Shown: piece after piece, positions 1 through 9,338 of the stretch
Numbering within the stretch: position 1 is the first letter of the stretch
Layout: every line of letters begins with the position of its first letter
NCBI RefSeq assembly: GCF_001074825.1
Contig: NZ_JUPG01000009.1
Coordinates: 1 to 34,917, forward strand
Origin: Streptococcus pseudopneumoniae
Lineage (GTDB): Bacteria; Bacillota; Bacilli; Lactobacillales; Streptococcaceae
Reading direction: 5' to 3'
DNA length: 34,917 bases
Made by a program: the position numbers and the translations under genes
Notes under the pieces: generated by a model
What the model saw: only the letters and a program-made list of their open reading frames with translations
Databases searched by the model: none
What the model was told of the DNA's origin: nothing

Positions 1-116
1 GTTTGATTCTCACTAGAAGAGCTGCTTGTTTTTTCAGAAAGAGAACTACAAGCAACTAGAGTAGAGACGGAAAGACATAGCAAAGCTAAACGACAAACTT
101 TTTTTACATTATTCAT
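1..116 (-). CDS. Lipoprotein, N-terminal part only
   Basis: The first 38 codons of a gene running off the left edge of the window. The start is an ATG at 114-116 preceded by a good ribosome site (GGAGA at 124-128). The peptide begins MNNVKK, continues with a hydrophobic stretch, and reaches a lipobox, L-V-A-C, at residues 20-23. A serine-rich linker follows. This is a type II signal peptide, so the product should be lipid-anchored to the outer face of the membrane. The function cannot be read because the mature domain lies outside the window. It is separated from rbfA by a terminator and is probably transcribed on its own. Confidence 0.75.
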   Translation of the reverse strand, partial: MNNVKKVCRLALLCLSVSTLVACSSLSEKTSSSSSENQ

Positions 117-261
117 TGATAGAATCTCCTTTTATTTATGAAATCATCATATCATATTTGCTAAAAAAAAAAAGCATTTTCTAATTAGCTAACCTTTAAA
201 AATACAGAATTCTAGTTAAAAGAATATTTTTCCATTTCAAATTCCACCTATTTTCCCCACC

Positions 262-284
262 AAAAAAGAGGGACTTCCCTCTTT
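262..284 (-). terminator. Intrinsic terminator after rbfA
   Basis: Read on the minus strand, an AAAGAGGG / CCCTCTTT stem with a 4-nt loop is followed by a run of six T. It lies 3 bp after the rbfA stop codon and closes the rimP-rbfA operon. Confidence 0.85.
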
Positions 285-287
285 ATC

Positions 288-638
288 TTAGTTCTTATCC
301 AGATTGCGTAGCATTTCGTCAATCTTGTTTCCATACTCGATTGACTCGTCTTTGACGAAGGTCAAATCTGGGATTTTGTACAATTTCAAATTGCGACCAA
401 GTTCACGTTTGATAGTACCAGTTGCTTTCTCAAGCCCGATTTGAGCTTTTTGATTATCTGAAGCAAGGTTACTCAAAATGGTGTAGTAAACCTTGGCAAC
501 AGACAAGTCACCTAGCATCTGAACATCTGTGATGGTCACACCTTGGACACGCGGATCACGGACTTTCTTTTGCAAAATCTCATTGACTTCACGCTTGATT
601 TCCATGCCCACACGATCCGTACGAAAATGATTTGCCAT
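288..638 (-). CDS. rbfA: Ribosome-binding factor A
   Basis: RbfA binds the 30S subunit and helps mature the 5' end of 16S rRNA; it is needed for cold adaptation in many bacteria. The protein starts [11 protein letters not shown] and is 116 aa, the usual length. It carries the family features R-V-x-x-x-I-x-x-E near the N terminus and D-P-R-x-x-x-V-T-I-T around residues 30-40. The frame stays open nine codons further upstream, but the ATG at 636-638 has an AAAGGA ribosome site at the right distance, so I chose it. It is the last gene of the rimP-nusA-ylxR-ylxQ-infB-rbfA operon. A 250-bp spacer carrying a repeat element separates it from infB. Confidence 0.93.
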   Translation of the reverse strand: MANHFRTDRVGMEIKREVNEILQKKVRDPRVQGVTITDVQMLGDLSVAKVYYTILSNLASDNQKAQIGLEKATGTIKRELGRNLKLYKIPDLTFVKDESIEYGNKIDEMLRNLDKN

Positions 639-710
639 GATATTCCTTTCTCTACTTTGAACCAAAAGCTAGGCCAGCAGACCTAGCTATTTTTAAACTT
701 TTTGATTTTC

Positions 711-742
711 AGTTCAAATTGAAACGAAGTTCAATTTGAACT
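711..742. repeat. Perfect 13-bp inverted repeat between infB and rbfA
   Basis: AGTTCAAATTGAA (711-723) and its exact reverse complement (730-742) flank a 6-nt loop. There is no clear T tract on either side, so it is more likely an RNA hairpin or processing signal than a terminator. It sits next to the repeat copy at 750-877. Confidence 0.7.
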
Positions 743-749
743 CATCCGC

Positions 750-877
750 TTCTTTCGCCGTGGTGAAAGTGATGGAACTGATTTATCAGTCCCATCACAG
801 GGGATTTTTGAGACCCTAGGCTCAAAAATAAGCAATGAAACCATCGGTTTGCTTGCGTCCCTCACCACCTAAGAAAG
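750..877 (+). repeat. Dispersed double-hairpin repeat, copy A
   Basis: About 128 bp. It starts CTTTCGCCGTGGTGAAA and contains two hairpins: GATGGaACTGAT/ATCAGTcCCATC and ATTTTTGAG/CTCAAAAAT. It ends CACCACCTAAGAAAG. The same ends and the same second hairpin core (TTTGAGACC...GGCTCAAA) recur at 26520-26648 and, inverted, at 30222-30335. It lies inside the operon between infB and rbfA. It may belong to a known pneumococcal repeat family (BOX, RUP and SPRITE are the named ones), but I cannot assign it. Confidence 0.6.
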
Positions 878-888
878 GAGCAAAAATC

Positions 889-3690
889 TTATCTCTTAAT
901 TTCTTCCATGACGTAGGCCTCAATCACATCATCAGTCTTGATATCATTGTAGCCGTCAATCATCAATCCACCTTCACGACCGTTTGTAACTTCTTTGACA
1001 TCGTCTTTGTAGTGTTTCAAGCTTGCGAGTTCGCCATCATAGATAACGACACCGTCACGGATAACACGAACTTTAGAGTCACGGGTAACCTTACCGTTGA
1101 TAACCATGAATCCACCGATAGTTCCGACTTTAGATACCTTGAAGGTTTCACGGATAACTGCTTCACCGATAACTTTTTCTTCAAATTCTGGGTCAAGCAT
1201 CCCTTTCATAGCTTCTTCCATCTCTTCGATAACCTTATAAATAATGCTGTGGAGACGGATTTCAACATCGTCAGCTTCTGCTTGTTGACGAGCTTGTGGT
1301 GTAGGGCGTACGTTGAAACCAACGATGAAGGCATTTGAAGCTTCGGCAAGAGTAACGTCAGATTCATTGATGGCACCGACTGCTGAGTGAACGATGGTAA
1401 CTTTCACACCTTCCACATCGATTTTTTGAAGTGAGGCAGAAAGGGCTTCAACAGAACCTTGTACGTCGGCCTTGATGATAACGTTAACTGACTTAAGTTC
1501 ACCAGCTTTAAGCGTATCAAAGAGGTTTTCAAGGCTGACACGTTGGGTAACTTGGCGCTGTTTCATAAGGGCACGTTTGGCACGCTCTTCACCTGCTGCA
1601 CGCGCAGATTTTTCATCCTCGTAAACGGCAAAGTGGTCACCCGCCATTGGCGCTTCGTTCAAACCTGTGATAGAAACTGGTGTTGATGGTCCAGCAACTT
1701 TAACACGACGACCAAGATCATTGGTCATAGCACGGACACGACCGAAGGTATTTCCGACAACGATTGGGTCTTGGACATTTAAGGTACCTTGTTGAACAAG
1801 AAGGGTTGCAACCGCACCTTTTCCTTTATCCAAGCGAGCCTCGATAACCGTACCGATTGCACGAACTGTTGGGTCTGCCTTGAGTTCTTGGATTTCAGCT
1901 ACAAGAAGGACTGTTTCCAACAATTCTTCAATGTTTTGATTGAATTTAGCTGAGATTTCAACAAATTCAGAATCTCCACCCCAAGCTGTTGACATAACCC
2001 CATGCTCTGCCAATTCACCGATAACGCGTTCTGGGTTAGCACCTGGTTTATCAATCTTGTTAATAGCTACAATGATTGGAACGTTGGCTGCTTTTGAGTG
2101 GTTGATGGCTTCGATTGTCTGAGGCATAACCCCGTCATCTGCCGCTACAACCAAGATAGTAATATCGGTAACAGAAGCACCACGCGCACGCATCGATGTA
2201 AAGGCCGCGTGTCCTGGTGTATCAAGGAAGGTGATCTTCTTGCCATTTTCAACGATTTGGTAGGCACCGATATGCTGAGTGATACCTCCTGCTTCACCTG
2301 TCGCAACACGAGAGTTACGAAGAGTATCCAAGAGGGTTGTTTTACCGTGGTCAACGTGTCCCATGATGGTTACAACTGGTGGACGTTCAACCAATTCATC
2401 TTCATTGAGATAACCATCTTCGACAAAGAAACGTTCGATGTCAGCATTATCCACTTCAACTTTTTGTTTGGCTTCGATACCATAATCCACCATGAGGAGT
2501 TCAATCGTTTCCCCATCCAAGGATTGGTTTTGTGTTGCCATAACACCCATCATGAAAAGTTTCTTAACGATTTCAGCTGGTTCACGTTTGATACGTTTTG
2601 CGATTTCCGCAACGGTCATACCATCTGTATACTCAAATTCTGTTGGCAATTCATGGAATTTACGCTCTGTAACAGGTTTTGGAGCCTGATTACGGTTGTT
2701 CTTGTTATTGCCTTTTTTGTTCTTCTTGTTATTATTCCAGTTACTATTCTTTTGATTTCTCACTTGATTTTGACTACTTCGATTCTTTTGTTGTTTTCTA
2801 GGACCATCTTCTTCGTGATCATAATCATCACGATTTTTGTCTGGTCGAGCTTGTTTTTTACGACGTGTATCCACTGCAGGTTCTTTTTTCTCAGGGACAA
2901 CTTCAACCACTGCTTGAACTTGCTGTGCTTGTTGCGCTTGTTCAGCTAACTTAGCAGCTTCTTCAAAGATTTCCTCTGGCTCCTTGCGTTTATTGGATTG
3001 AGCCAAGGCTTCTTTAGCAGCCTGATACTGCTTGAAGCGTTCCTCACTTGAACGGGCGTACTCTGCATTTTGCTCTGCTTTTAGGGCTGCTGCACGGGCT
3101 TTAAAGTCAATGCGTGGAGCCGCTTGATTTGGACGTTTGTCCTCTTGTTGACGGCGCTCATTTCCACGATTTTGCTGACCTTGCTGTTTCTTAGCTTGAT
3201 CATTAAAGCGACGATTGTCACGGTTGCCTTGACCTTGTTTTCCACCATTACGGCCATCGTTTTTCTGACGGTTGCCGTTTTGTTGTTGGTCACGGTTATT
3301 GCCCTTGTTTTGCTTACGTCGTTCTGCCTGCTCTTTAGCACGGGCTTCACGCTCAGCCTTGAAATTACGGCTTTGTGGTTTCGCTGCTGCTTTTTCTGTT
3401 TTAGGAGCAACTGGCTCAGCCGCTTTTGCATCTTCCTTGGCTACAGCTTGTTTAGCTGCCTCAGATTTTTCGGCTTTCTTTTCTGCACCTGCTTTTGGTA
3501 CTTCCGGTTTTGATTCTACTTTCGGAGCAGCTGCAGGCTTAAAGCTGGCAGCGATTTTTGCAGCGACAGCTTCTTCCACACTTGATGAGTGGCTTTTCAC
3601 ATCCAAGCCCAACTCTTTTGCACGCGCTACAACTTCTTTACTTTCTTTTCCAAGTTCTTTTGCGATTTCGTACAATCTTTTCTTAGACAA
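889..3690 (-). CDS. infB: Translation initiation factor IF-2
   Basis: IF-2 is the GTPase that brings initiator fMet-tRNA to the 30S subunit and promotes subunit joining. The 933-aa protein has the IF2_N helical motif at the start, a long charged, Gln/Asn/Lys-rich linker to about residue 340, and a second IF2_N motif around 355-405. The GTPase domain shows GHVDHGKTT at 444-452, DTPGH at 490-494 and NKID at 544-547. Domains II to IV follow, including the C-terminal fMet-tRNA-binding part. The start codon is TTG at 3688-3690 with a strong GAGGAGG site 8 bp away; an ATG in between is out of frame. It is 16 bp downstream of ylxQ, in the nusA operon. Confidence 0.97.
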   Translation of the reverse strand: MSKKRLYEIAKELGKESKEVVARAKELGLDVKSHSSSVEEAVAAKIAASFKPAAAPKVESKPEVPKAGAEKKAEKSEAAKQAVAKEDAKAAEPVAPKTEKAAAKPQSRNFKAEREARAKEQAERRKQNKGNNRDQQQNGNRQKNDGRNGGKQGQGNRDNRRFNDQAKKQQGQQNRGNERRQQEDKRPNQAAPRIDFKARAAALKAEQNAEYARSSEERFKQYQAAKEALAQSNKRKEPEEIFEEAAKLAEQAQQAQQVQAVVEVVPEKKEPAVDTRRKKQARPDKNRDDYDHEEDGPRKQQKNRSSQNQVRNQKNSNWNNNKKNKKGNNKNNRNQAPKPVTERKFHELPTEFEYTDGMTVAEIAKRIKREPAEIVKKLFMMGVMATQNQSLDGETIELLMVDYGIEAKQKVEVDNADIERFFVEDGYLNEDELVERPPVVTIMGHVDHGKTTLLDTLRNSRVATGEAGGITQHIGAYQIVENGKKITFLDTPGHAAFTSMRARGASVTDITILVVAADDGVMPQTIEAINHSKAANVPIIVAINKIDKPGANPERVIGELAEHGVMSTAWGGDSEFVEISAKFNQNIEELLETVLLVAEIQELKADPTVRAIGTVIEARLDKGKGAVATLLVQQGTLNVQDPIVVGNTFGRVRAMTNDLGRRVKVAGPSTPVSITGLNEAPMAGDHFAVYEDEKSARAAGEERAKRALMKQRQVTQRVSLENLFDTLKAGELKSVNVIIKADVQGSVEALSASLQKIDVEGVKVTIVHSAVGAINESDVTLAEASNAFIVGFNVRPTPQARQQAEADDVEIRLHSIIYKVIEEMEEAMKGMLDPEFEEKVIGEAVIRETFKVSKVGTIGGFMVINGKVTRDSKVRVIRDGVVIYDGELASLKHYKDDVKEVTNGREGGLMIDGYNDIKTDDVIEAYVMEEIKR

Positions 3691-3706
3691 ATCATGTCCT
3701 CCTCTT

Positions 3707-4006
3707 CTATTCCATAAGAGACCTCATTTTCTTTGTAAATCCAGCATCTGTCACAGCCAAAACCTTTCTCGATTTCCCGACTGCTATGCTTAATTCCAGT
3801 GTTGAAAACACGGTTACAATTTCTACTTGATAATAATGACTTTTATCTTGAATCTTCTTGGTCAGATTGGGTCCAGCATCATGGGCTAGAAAGACCAACT
3901 TGGCCTTGCCGTCTTGAATGGCCTTGACTACCAATTCTTCACCCGATATGATTCGGCCTGCTCGCTGAGCAAGTCCCAAGAGATTCCTTATCTTTTGCTT
4001 ATTCAA
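3707..4006 (-). CDS. ylxQ: L7Ae/L30e-family RNA-binding protein YlxQ
   Basis: A 99-aa protein of the L7Ae/L30e/Gadd45 fold, which binds kink-turn RNA. It shows the family pattern: [17 protein letters not shown] near the N terminus, a [11 protein letters not shown] strand, then helices with conserved Lys. It is a non-essential companion of ylxR in Firmicute nusA operons and its exact target is not settled. The start is TTG at 4004-4006, overlapping the end of ylxR by 8 bp, so translation is probably coupled. The infB gene follows 16 bp on. Confidence 0.9.
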   Translation of the reverse strand: MNKQKIRNLLGLAQRAGRIISGEELVVKAIQDGKAKLVFLAHDAGPNLTKKIQDKSHYYQVEIVTVFSTLELSIAVGKSRKVLAVTDAGFTKKMRSLME

Positions 4007-4292
4007 GTCCTAACTCTCTTCTTTTCACTTTGTGATCCACATAGGCGATCAACTCGTCATAAAAGCTTTCTTCAACTTCCATATTAAAGCTGCGGTTAAA
4101 GACCTTCTTCTTTTTCGCCTCTAGGGCTTCTGCATTGTCTAGCTTGATGTAAGCGCCGCGGCCATTGGCCTTGCCTGTCGGATCGATAAAGACTTGTCCT
4201 TCCTTGTTCTTGACAATACGGAGCAAATCACGCTTATCAATCACTTCATTAGAGACAACCGACTTGCGCAAAGGGATTTTTCTTGTTTTCAT
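3999..4292 (-). CDS. ylxR: YlxR-family RNA-binding protein
   Basis: A 97-aa basic protein of the YlxR (DUF448) family. It starts MKTRKIPLRKSVVS and carries the family signature G-R-G-A-Y-I around residues 44-49, followed by a Lys-rich helix. YlxR proteins bind RNA, and recent work links them to RNase P in some Firmicutes; the role in streptococci is not established. The ATG is preceded by AGAGGAGGG. The gene lies 21 bp after nusA and overlaps ylxQ. Confidence 0.9.
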   Translation of the reverse strand: MKTRKIPLRKSVVSNEVIDKRDLLRIVKNKEGQVFIDPTGKANGRGAYIKLDNAEALEAKKKKVFNRSFNMEVEESFYDELIAYVDHKVKRRELGLE

Positions 4293-4313
4293 CTTTCCCT
4301 CCTCTAGCAGCTT

Positions 4314-5450
4314 TTATTCTTCTACAGTATCGTTTTCTGCTTCCAAATCTACTGAAGCAGTTTCTTCCATAGCTTCAAATTCACTAGCAGACTTGATATC
4401 GATACGGTAACCAGTCAAGTGAGCTGCCAAGCGAACGTTTTGTCCACGACGACCGATTGCAAGAGAAAGCTTGTTATCAGGAACAACCACCAAGGCACGT
4501 TTGCTGTCGTTTTCGTCAAAGATAACTTGGTCAACCTCAGCAGGAGCGATGGCATTGTAGATAAATTCAGCTGGATCTGCTACCCACTCGATAACGTCGA
4601 TATTTTCTTCGATTGGCACCATACGGTCGCTCTTGGCATCGTAGCGAGCTGGGTGGAATTTGCTAGTGATTTTCTTGATGTTAGCACCACCACGTCCAAC
4701 GATTGTACCGATAGCATCCACGTTTGGATTGTGGCTACGAACGGCAACCTTAGTACGGTCACCAGCTTCACGAGCCACGCTCATGATTTCAACAGTTCCG
4801 TCATAAACTTCTGGAATCTCTTGCTCCATCAGGCGTTTGATCATTTCTGGATGGCTACGGCTAACAAAGACATTCACACCACGAGGGTTATCTTCAACTT
4901 TATAAACGTAAACCTCAATACGATCGTGAGAAGCAAACACTTCTCCAGGGATTTGGTCTTGTTTTGACAATTGGGCTTCGATGCTGCCAAGGTTGACATA
5001 GATGAAACGATTATCAAAGCGTTCAACAGTACCAGACATGATTTCTTGTTCATGCTCTTTGTAAGTGTTGTATGTGATGGCACGGGTTTGCTTGCGCATT
5101 TTTTCCATGATGGTTTGTTTGGCAGATTGAGCTGCTACACGACCAAACTCAGCAGGTGCTTCTTCAAACTTGATTTTGTCCCCAAGTTCATAGGCTGAAT
5201 TAATGGCAAGAGCATCTTTCAAGCTGATTTCCAAACGGCTGTCAAATACTTCATCAACAACTTCACGGACAGTATAAACTGTAAAGTCACCTGTTTTTTC
5301 GTTGAAGTCAATGGCTACGCTATCAGATTGACCATAGCGTCTGCGATAAGCGGAACGAAGCGACTCTACTACTGCGTCGATGATATCTTCTTTTTTGATT
5401 CCCTTGTCTTCTTCCAAAATGCGGAAGGCCTCTAGCATTTCTTTACTCAT
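4314..5450 (-). CDS. nusA: Transcription termination/antitermination factor NusA
   Basis: NusA binds RNA polymerase and RNA and modulates pausing, intrinsic termination and antitermination. The 378-aa protein begins MSKEMLEAFRILEEDKGI. Its N-terminal polymerase-binding domain spans about 1-125, an S1 domain about 135-200, and two KH domains follow, with GRGGANIKKI and a GRRGQNVRLA motif in the second. It ends in a short acidic tail, as usual in Firmicutes, without the C-terminal acidic repeats of E. coli NusA. It is the second gene of the operon, 43 bp after rimP. The ribosome site is weak (GTGAAGAAA). Confidence 0.96.
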   Translation of the reverse strand: MSKEMLEAFRILEEDKGIKKEDIIDAVVESLRSAYRRRYGQSDSVAIDFNEKTGDFTVYTVREVVDEVFDSRLEISLKDALAINSAYELGDKIKFEEAPAEFGRVAAQSAKQTIMEKMRKQTRAITYNTYKEHEQEIMSGTVERFDNRFIYVNLGSIEAQLSKQDQIPGEVFASHDRIEVYVYKVEDNPRGVNVFVSRSHPEMIKRLMEQEIPEVYDGTVEIMSVAREAGDRTKVAVRSHNPNVDAIGTIVGRGGANIKKITSKFHPARYDAKSDRMVPIEENIDVIEWVADPAEFIYNAIAPAEVDQVIFDENDSKRALVVVPDNKLSLAIGRRGQNVRLAAHLTGYRIDIKSASEFEAMEETASVDLEAENDTVEE

Positions 5451-5493
5451 GTTTTCTTCACTTTTGAATCCTCAAAAGCTATCCTTTCTTTTT

Positions 5494-5973
5494 CTATAAT
5501 TTAACTGCTAAACGTGCTTTTGATACTAAACTGTATGGAATTTGGACGGTTTTCTTACGTGTCTTGTCCATATATTCCATGGTCAACTCATCCTCTTCGA
5601 AGGCCAACAAGGTTCCTTCAAAGACCTTTTGCTTATCGATGGCTTGGTAGAGCCCGACATGGATGTATTTCCCAACCGCCCCAGCAACAGCATCCTTGGT
5701 TTTCAAAGGACGTTCCAAGCCTGGACTGGTGATTTCTAGGAAATATTGTTCTGGGAAGGGATCTGGCTTGATGGTGTCTAGGACAGGACTGATAATTTCT
5801 GTCAAGTCCGCCGTGTCGTTCAAGGTAATTCCTTCAGGTTTATCTACAAAAATACTGAGAATCATGTCACTGCCAATCTTTCCATACTCGATATCCACGA
5901 GTTCGAAAGGTGCTTGGATGACAGGTTCTACAACTTCTCTGACTAATTCTACGATTGTTGCGATTGCGTCCAC
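5494..5973 (-). CDS. rimP: Ribosome maturation factor RimP
   Basis: RimP assists 30S subunit maturation. The 159-aa protein has the family motifs E-P-V near residue 16, an [10 protein letters not shown] strand, and [10 protein letters not shown] at about residues 87-96 (the conserved SPGLxRPL motif). It is the first gene of the operon. The only in-frame start giving the usual length is GTG at 5971-5973. Its AGGAGG site lies immediately against the start codon, an unusually short spacing. A GAGGCG/CGCCTC hairpin lies in the leader just upstream (5984-6010). Confidence 0.92.
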   Translation of the reverse strand: MDAIATIVELVREVVEPVIQAPFELVDIEYGKIGSDMILSIFVDKPEGITLNDTADLTEIISPVLDTIKPDPFPEQYFLEITSPGLERPLKTKDAVAGAVGKYIHVGLYQAIDKQKVFEGTLLAFEEDELTMEYMDKTRKKTVQIPYSLVSKARLAVKL

Positions 5974-5983
5974 CTCCTCATAA

Positions 5984-6010
5984 GCAAGAGGCGAAGATAT
6001 TTCCCCGCCT
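5984..6010 (-). promoter_or_regulatory. Leader hairpin upstream of rimP
   Basis: Read on the minus strand, GAGGCG and CGCCTC pair around a loop of about 12 nt (GGGAAATATCTT). It lies between the promoter at 6034-6062 and the rimP ribosome site. There is no T run after it, so a terminator is unlikely. It could be a leader or regulatory structure of the nusA operon. Confidence 0.5.
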
Positions 6011-6033
6011 CACTTTCTCATATTCTTACTCTT

Positions 6034-6062
6034 AGTATAGCACGTTTGCCAACTTATGTAAA
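6034..6062 (-). promoter_or_regulatory. Promoter of the rimP-rbfA operon
   Basis: On the minus strand there is TTTACA (6057-6062), a 17-bp spacer, and TATACT (6034-6039) with an extended TG before the -10. This is a near-consensus housekeeping promoter 61 bp upstream of the rimP start. Confidence 0.85.
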
Positions 6063-6099
6063 GCAAAAGCACTTATACAGCCTGATTTTAGGCTATTTC

Positions 6100-6735
6100 T
6101 TAAAATTCTGCCTCAACTCGGTAGATAACTTGCCCCTTGTTTGAGAATTTTTGTTCATATTCTGTCATGACATTGCCTTCAAAATCACTTGCATGTAAAT
6201 CAAGCCAGACACCATTGAGCTTCATGCCATACTGAGAAAAGCTCACTAGGCTGTACTCAAACAAGCCACGGTTATCCGTCTTGAAATGAATTTCTCCATT
6301 TTCAGGCAAGATACGCTTGAAGGTATCCAAGAAGGTCTTGTAGGTCAAACGACGCTTTTCATGGCGCTTTTTAGGCCATGGATCTGAAAAGTTCAGATAC
6401 AAACGATCAATCTCACCGTCTTCAAAGTAGTCAGTCAAGTCAGAACCATCTACCCACAAGAGCTTGATGTTCGGTACTCCAACTTCAAGCACCTTGTCCA
6501 AAGCGTAGCTCAAAACAGACTTTTGAATATCAATCCCGATATAGTTGATGTCAGGGTTTTGCTTGGCCATACCTGAAACAAAGGCACCCTTTCCACTTCC
6601 AACTTCCACATGAATGGGATTGTCGTTGCCAAACAAGTCCCGCAATTTCCCCTTGGCTTCTAAGGGATTGAGGACCACATACTGGGGATTTGCCTCTAGT
6701 AATTCTGTCGCCCCTTTACGATTTCTAACTCTCAT
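6100..6735 (-). CDS. trmB: tRNA (guanine-N7-)-methyltransferase
   Basis: TrmB uses S-adenosylmethionine to form m7G46 in the variable loop of tRNAs. The 211-aa protein starts [13 protein letters not shown]. It shows the SAM-binding EVGSGKG motif near residue 41, IGIDIQ, and the family hallmark [10 protein letters not shown] around 116-125. A longer open frame upstream overlaps ccrZ; I chose the ATG at 6733-6735 because it gives the standard length and forms an ATGA overlap with the ccrZ stop. That arrangement implies translational coupling with ccrZ. Confidence 0.95.
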   Translation of the reverse strand: MRVRNRKGATELLEANPQYVVLNPLEAKGKLRDLFGNDNPIHVEVGSGKGAFVSGMAKQNPDINYIGIDIQKSVLSYALDKVLEVGVPNIKLLWVDGSDLTDYFEDGEIDRLYLNFSDPWPKKRHEKRRLTYKTFLDTFKRILPENGEIHFKTDNRGLFEYSLVSFSQYGMKLNGVWLDLHASDFEGNVMTEYEQKFSNKGQVIYRVEAEF

Positions 6736-7526
6736 CTTCTCTTTCCATACTTGTCTCGGAAGTGACGCAAACCATGAATCTCCCGATTGACATTTTCTAA
6801 ATCTTGGTTCATATAATACTTGGAAATCTGGCTCAAATAAGACAATTGACCATACCAATACAATTTACTTAATACCGTTTGATTGTACTTATAGCCGTAG
6901 TAGGTCAACCATTCCTTCCACTGATGTTCTGGAATATAATGGCAGAGCATATGAGCCACATCAAACATGCGGTCGGTCAAGCGAACCGAATCCCAATCTA
7001 CCAAATAAATCAAGCCACTATCTGTCTCAATCCAATTACTATGTCTTACATCTCCATGGACAATGGTCGCATAGTCCTCTCTAAATCCTGGAATAGTCTG
7101 ACGTAAATCAGCCATCACTTCACTGATAAAATGATTTTTACGCAAAGCATCTGGAGCCGTTTCTTGCCAAGACTGTAGTAAATCTACAGGTGTTTCCATG
7201 GCATAGCCCAAGCGACTCAACTGTGTCATCAATGGACGTGAGCGATGAAGACGGGTTAAAATATTGACGATTTGTTTACGATTCATATCATAGGGGGTCA
7301 ATATCTTGCCTGTCAACCATTCTTGAGCACACATATCACGCCCATCTGCCAAACGGCGACTCCATAATAATTGTGGAGCAATTTGTTCTCTAGCTAGACC
7401 AGGTAGGATTGGAGAGGTGTTCATTTTTACAAAGATGCGCTTCCCGTCAGGATAGCTACCCATATAAGCCTTACCACTTTTCCCAGGTATGGGAGTCAGT
7501 GTTAGCTCATTATCACCCAAATCCAT
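6732..7526 (-). CDS. ccrZ: Cell-cycle regulator CcrZ (aminoglycoside phosphotransferase-like kinase)
   Basis: A 264-aa protein of the choline/aminoglycoside kinase fold. The catalytic Brenner motif is H157-G-D159-V-R-H-S-N164-W, followed by the metal-binding V-D177-W-D179. A protein of this kind and length, next to trmB, is known in pneumococcus as CcrZ. There it is recruited to mid-cell by FtsZ and couples division with DnaA-driven replication. It is soluble, with no signal or membrane segment. It is the first gene of a two-gene operon with trmB (4-bp ATGA overlap) and has its own promoter at 7556-7584. Confidence 0.92.
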   Translation of the reverse strand: MDLGDNELTLTPIPGKSGKAYMGSYPDGKRIFVKMNTSPILPGLAREQIAPQLLWSRRLADGRDMCAQEWLTGKILTPYDMNRKQIVNILTRLHRSRPLMTQLSRLGYAMETPVDLLQSWQETAPDALRKNHFISEVMADLRQTIPGFREDYATIVHGDVRHSNWIETDSGLIYLVDWDSVRLTDRMFDVAHMLCHYIPEHQWKEWLTYYGYKYNQTVLSKLYWYGQLSYLSQISKYYMNQDLENVNREIHGLRHFRDKYGKRR

Positions 7527-7555
7527 TTCTTTCCTCCGTATAAAGTTTCCTTACT

Positions 7556-7584
7556 ATTCTACTAGTTTTTGCCCTATTCGTCAA
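7556..7584 (-). promoter_or_regulatory. Promoter of ccrZ-trmB
   Basis: On the minus strand: TTGACG (7579-7584), 17-bp spacer, TAGAAT (7556-7561), 30 bp upstream of the ccrZ start. Confidence 0.8.
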
Positions 7585-7650
7585 CCGGTCCACACCCGAT
7601 TCTCAAAGAAAAGCCTATGGGGTGGTTTGGGTTATAATTTATAGAAAGAA

Positions 7651-7680
7651 AAAGGTAAGCACCGTCTTCTGCTTACCTTT
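7651..7680 (-). terminator. Terminator at the end of the blp immunity operon
   Basis: A perfect 11-bp stem (AAAGGTAAGCA at 7651-7661 with TGCTTACCTTT at 7670-7680) with an 8-nt loop. On the minus strand it is followed by TTCTTTCT. It lies just after the last blp gene at 7689 and isolates it from the ccrZ promoter. Confidence 0.85.
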
Positions 7681-7688
7681 CATGATTT

Positions 7689-8300
7689 TTATAAATAATA
7701 TAAGAGTGGCCAAGCATTGTAAAACATGTGAACTAGAGTAGAAACCCATAGGTTTTGGCTCTTTTTATAAGCAAAGCCCAGTAACAAGCCCCCAAGTAGA
7801 TAAAAAATAAACGAAGGGACATTAGAAGGTCCATGCATGAAAGAAAAGAGAGAGGAAGTTAGTACAAGCCCTAACCAAGAGTTGTCAAAAACCGCACCTT
7901 GAAGGAGTCCTCTAAAAATGAGTTCCTCCTGGATGGGTCCAAAAACTGAGGAAGTCAAAATCAAAGACAGAGAGATTCCTCTGCTGACTTCCGCCAAGTG
8001 TTGAACTCCTGCGCCAGAAGAAACAGCGAAGAAATGAATATAAACTAGCGTCTCAAGCAGACTTAGAAGAAAGATTTCAATGAAAAGCAAAAGGTCTTTC
8101 TTGCTTAACATCCCAAAAGAAATCATTTCAAACTGTCTAGCATAAGCAACACTCAGCGATGTTACAAGAAGACTTACAATAATCAATTCAGATTCATTTT
8201 GAAAAAAATCCCCGTGGTTAATCGTATAAGGAACTGTAATGACGATTAGTAGTACTAAAAATCCAAAACAAAAGGCATGAAATTTATCAAAAAACTTCAT
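7689..8300 (-). CDS. pncP: CPBP-family intramembrane protease PncP (bacteriocin immunity region)
   Basis: A 203-aa polytopic membrane protein of the CPBP/Abi (CAAX protease-like) family. The predicted catalytic residues are E125-E126 in the EELIFRG motif, H156 in FSFMHG, and a final H-M-F-Y-N motif near the C terminus. Proteins of this family in bacteriocin loci are usually immunity factors. The frame is open eight codons further upstream, but the ATG at 8298-8300 has an AGGAGG site 8 bp away while the upstream ATG overlaps that site, so I took the shorter form. It is last in the blpX-blpY-blpZ-pncP series of the pneumococcal blp immunity region; the symbol rests on that order. Confidence 0.85.
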   Translation of the reverse strand: MKFFDKFHAFCFGFLVLLIVITVPYTINHGDFFQNESELIIVSLLVTSLSVAYARQFEMISFGMLSKKDLLLFIEIFLLSLLETLVYIHFFAVSSGAGVQHLAEVSRGISLSLILTSSVFGPIQEELIFRGLLQGAVFDNSWLGLVLTSSLFSFMHGPSNVPSFIFYLLGGLLLGFAYKKSQNLWVSTLVHMFYNAWPLLYYL

Positions 8301-8330
8301 AAAATTATCCTCCTCAACAAACAAACTTCC

Positions 8331-8579
8331 CTACAAGTCATCCTTTAACTCTAGTCTTTCCAAAACAAACCATTTGAGTAACCAAAATCCGACCACATAA
8401 CCAGCCCCTAAGAAGATAGCCATTAAAGCTAGCATGGAATTTAGGGAATTAAAGACCACCGCAGATACAAAGGTTAGCACAAAAACATTAAAGGCAATGG
8501 TGTCAGAAGCCAAAACTAGAATATAGGGCGTCAACCAGTCTAAGGTTTTGGAATCTAGGAAAAATAAGCGTTTATACAT
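8331..8579 (-). CDS. blpZ: BlpZ, small membrane protein of the blp immunity region
   Basis: An 82-aa protein starting MYKRLFFLDSKTLDWL. It has two or three hydrophobic segments (about residues 15-34, 36-50 and 52-70) and a charged C-terminal tail, LERLELKDDL. It matches what I remember of pneumococcal BlpZ in length, start and position between blpY and pncP. The biochemical role is unknown; the blpY-blpZ pair has been tied to bacteriocin protection. It is 30 bp upstream of pncP and 41 bp downstream of blpY, so all three are likely cotranscribed. Confidence 0.85.
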   Translation of the reverse strand: MYKRLFFLDSKTLDWLTPYILVLASDTIAFNVFVLTFVSAVVFNSLNSMLALMAIFLGAGYVVGFWLLKWFVLERLELKDDL

Positions 8580-8620
8580 GATAACCTCCTCTATGGCTGA
8601 AAAGCAAGCCTTTTGTTTTT

Positions 8621-9310
8621 TTACCCCAAGACCCTATGTAAAAAGGTGAGCAAAAATGGTAAGTTTGCGATGATATTATTAACAATATGAATCGAATAAG
8701 AAGGATAGATACTCTTCGTATAACGTGTCAGCCAGGCATATAGACAACCCACTGCCGTATAGACAAAAATATCTGCGAGACTTGGCAAGCTAGAAAAGTG
8801 GGGCAAGGCAAATAAGAATGACGGAAAGAGAAGATCCAGCCCCCATCTCGAATGCTTAAAGAAGGCATGTTGAAGCAGTCCCCTACATACCAATTCTTCC
8901 ATCAGAGGCCCTAGTACGATTAAGGTTAGGTAAACACCAAACTCCGCAAAATTTGTCTCACTATAGGCAATAAACAAATTCCACCCTTCGTTCGTCCCCT
9001 GAACGTGTTTAGCTGTCAGATAGTTAAAGCATATCAGCACGACAGCTGCTAATACCGTCAGGACGGAATAGCTCAACCACTTTTTTCTAGGGATACGAAA
9101 GAGATAAGCATGGCCCGACCTGACCAAAATCCAAATCATAAAGCAGATAAAGAGAAGGCTGATGATGTTTCGAATCCAGATAAGATTTCCTACCCAAGAC
9201 GAGAACTCCCAATAATTGCTCCAAAATTGGGTTGCCCAAAACAATCCGAAAAACAAAAACAAATAAGAAAGAATTGCACTCGCTTTGAAAAGAATAGGAT
9301 GTTTTTTCAT
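8621..9310 (-). CDS. blpY: BlpY, CPBP-family membrane protease-like immunity protein
   Basis: A 229-aa polytopic membrane protein of the CPBP/Abi family. It has E138-E139 in MEELVCRGLLQ, an F-A-L-P-H motif, and a C-terminal S-I-H-I-V-N-N motif. BlpY is a known component of the pneumococcal blp immunity region. The frame extends 12 codons further up, but the ATG at 9308-9310 has a TGGAGAA site. It also matches the start of the duplicated 5' fragment at 9760-9858, which has a strong ribosome site directly before MKKHPI. A small gene (9339-9659) lies directly upstream. Confidence 0.88.
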   Translation of the reverse strand: MKKHPILFKASAILSYLFLFFGLFWATQFWSNYWEFSSWVGNLIWIRNIISLLFICFMIWILVRSGHAYLFRIPRKKWLSYSVLTVLAAVVLICFNYLTAKHVQGTNEGWNLFIAYSETNFAEFGVYLTLIVLGPLMEELVCRGLLQHAFFKHSRWGLDLLFPSFLFALPHFSSLPSLADIFVYTAVGCLYAWLTRYTKSIYPSYSIHIVNNIIANLPFLLTFLHRVLG

Positions 9311-9338
9311 AGCTTTCTCCATTGCAATTAAATGATAT

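Noticed and set aside
2098..2949. Long plus-strand open frame (283 codons) antisense to infB
   Set aside because: It is the shadow of the biased codon use in the charged linker and GTPase domain of infB. It has no ribosome site, the product is Cys/Phe/Ile-rich nonsense, and infB is certain on the other strand. The same holds for 835-1338, 3124-3513 and similar frames.
6735..6858. N-terminal extension of trmB by 41 codons
   Set aside because: It overlaps ccrZ, adds residues unlike the family, and the ATGA-coupled start at 6735 gives the standard 211-aa length.
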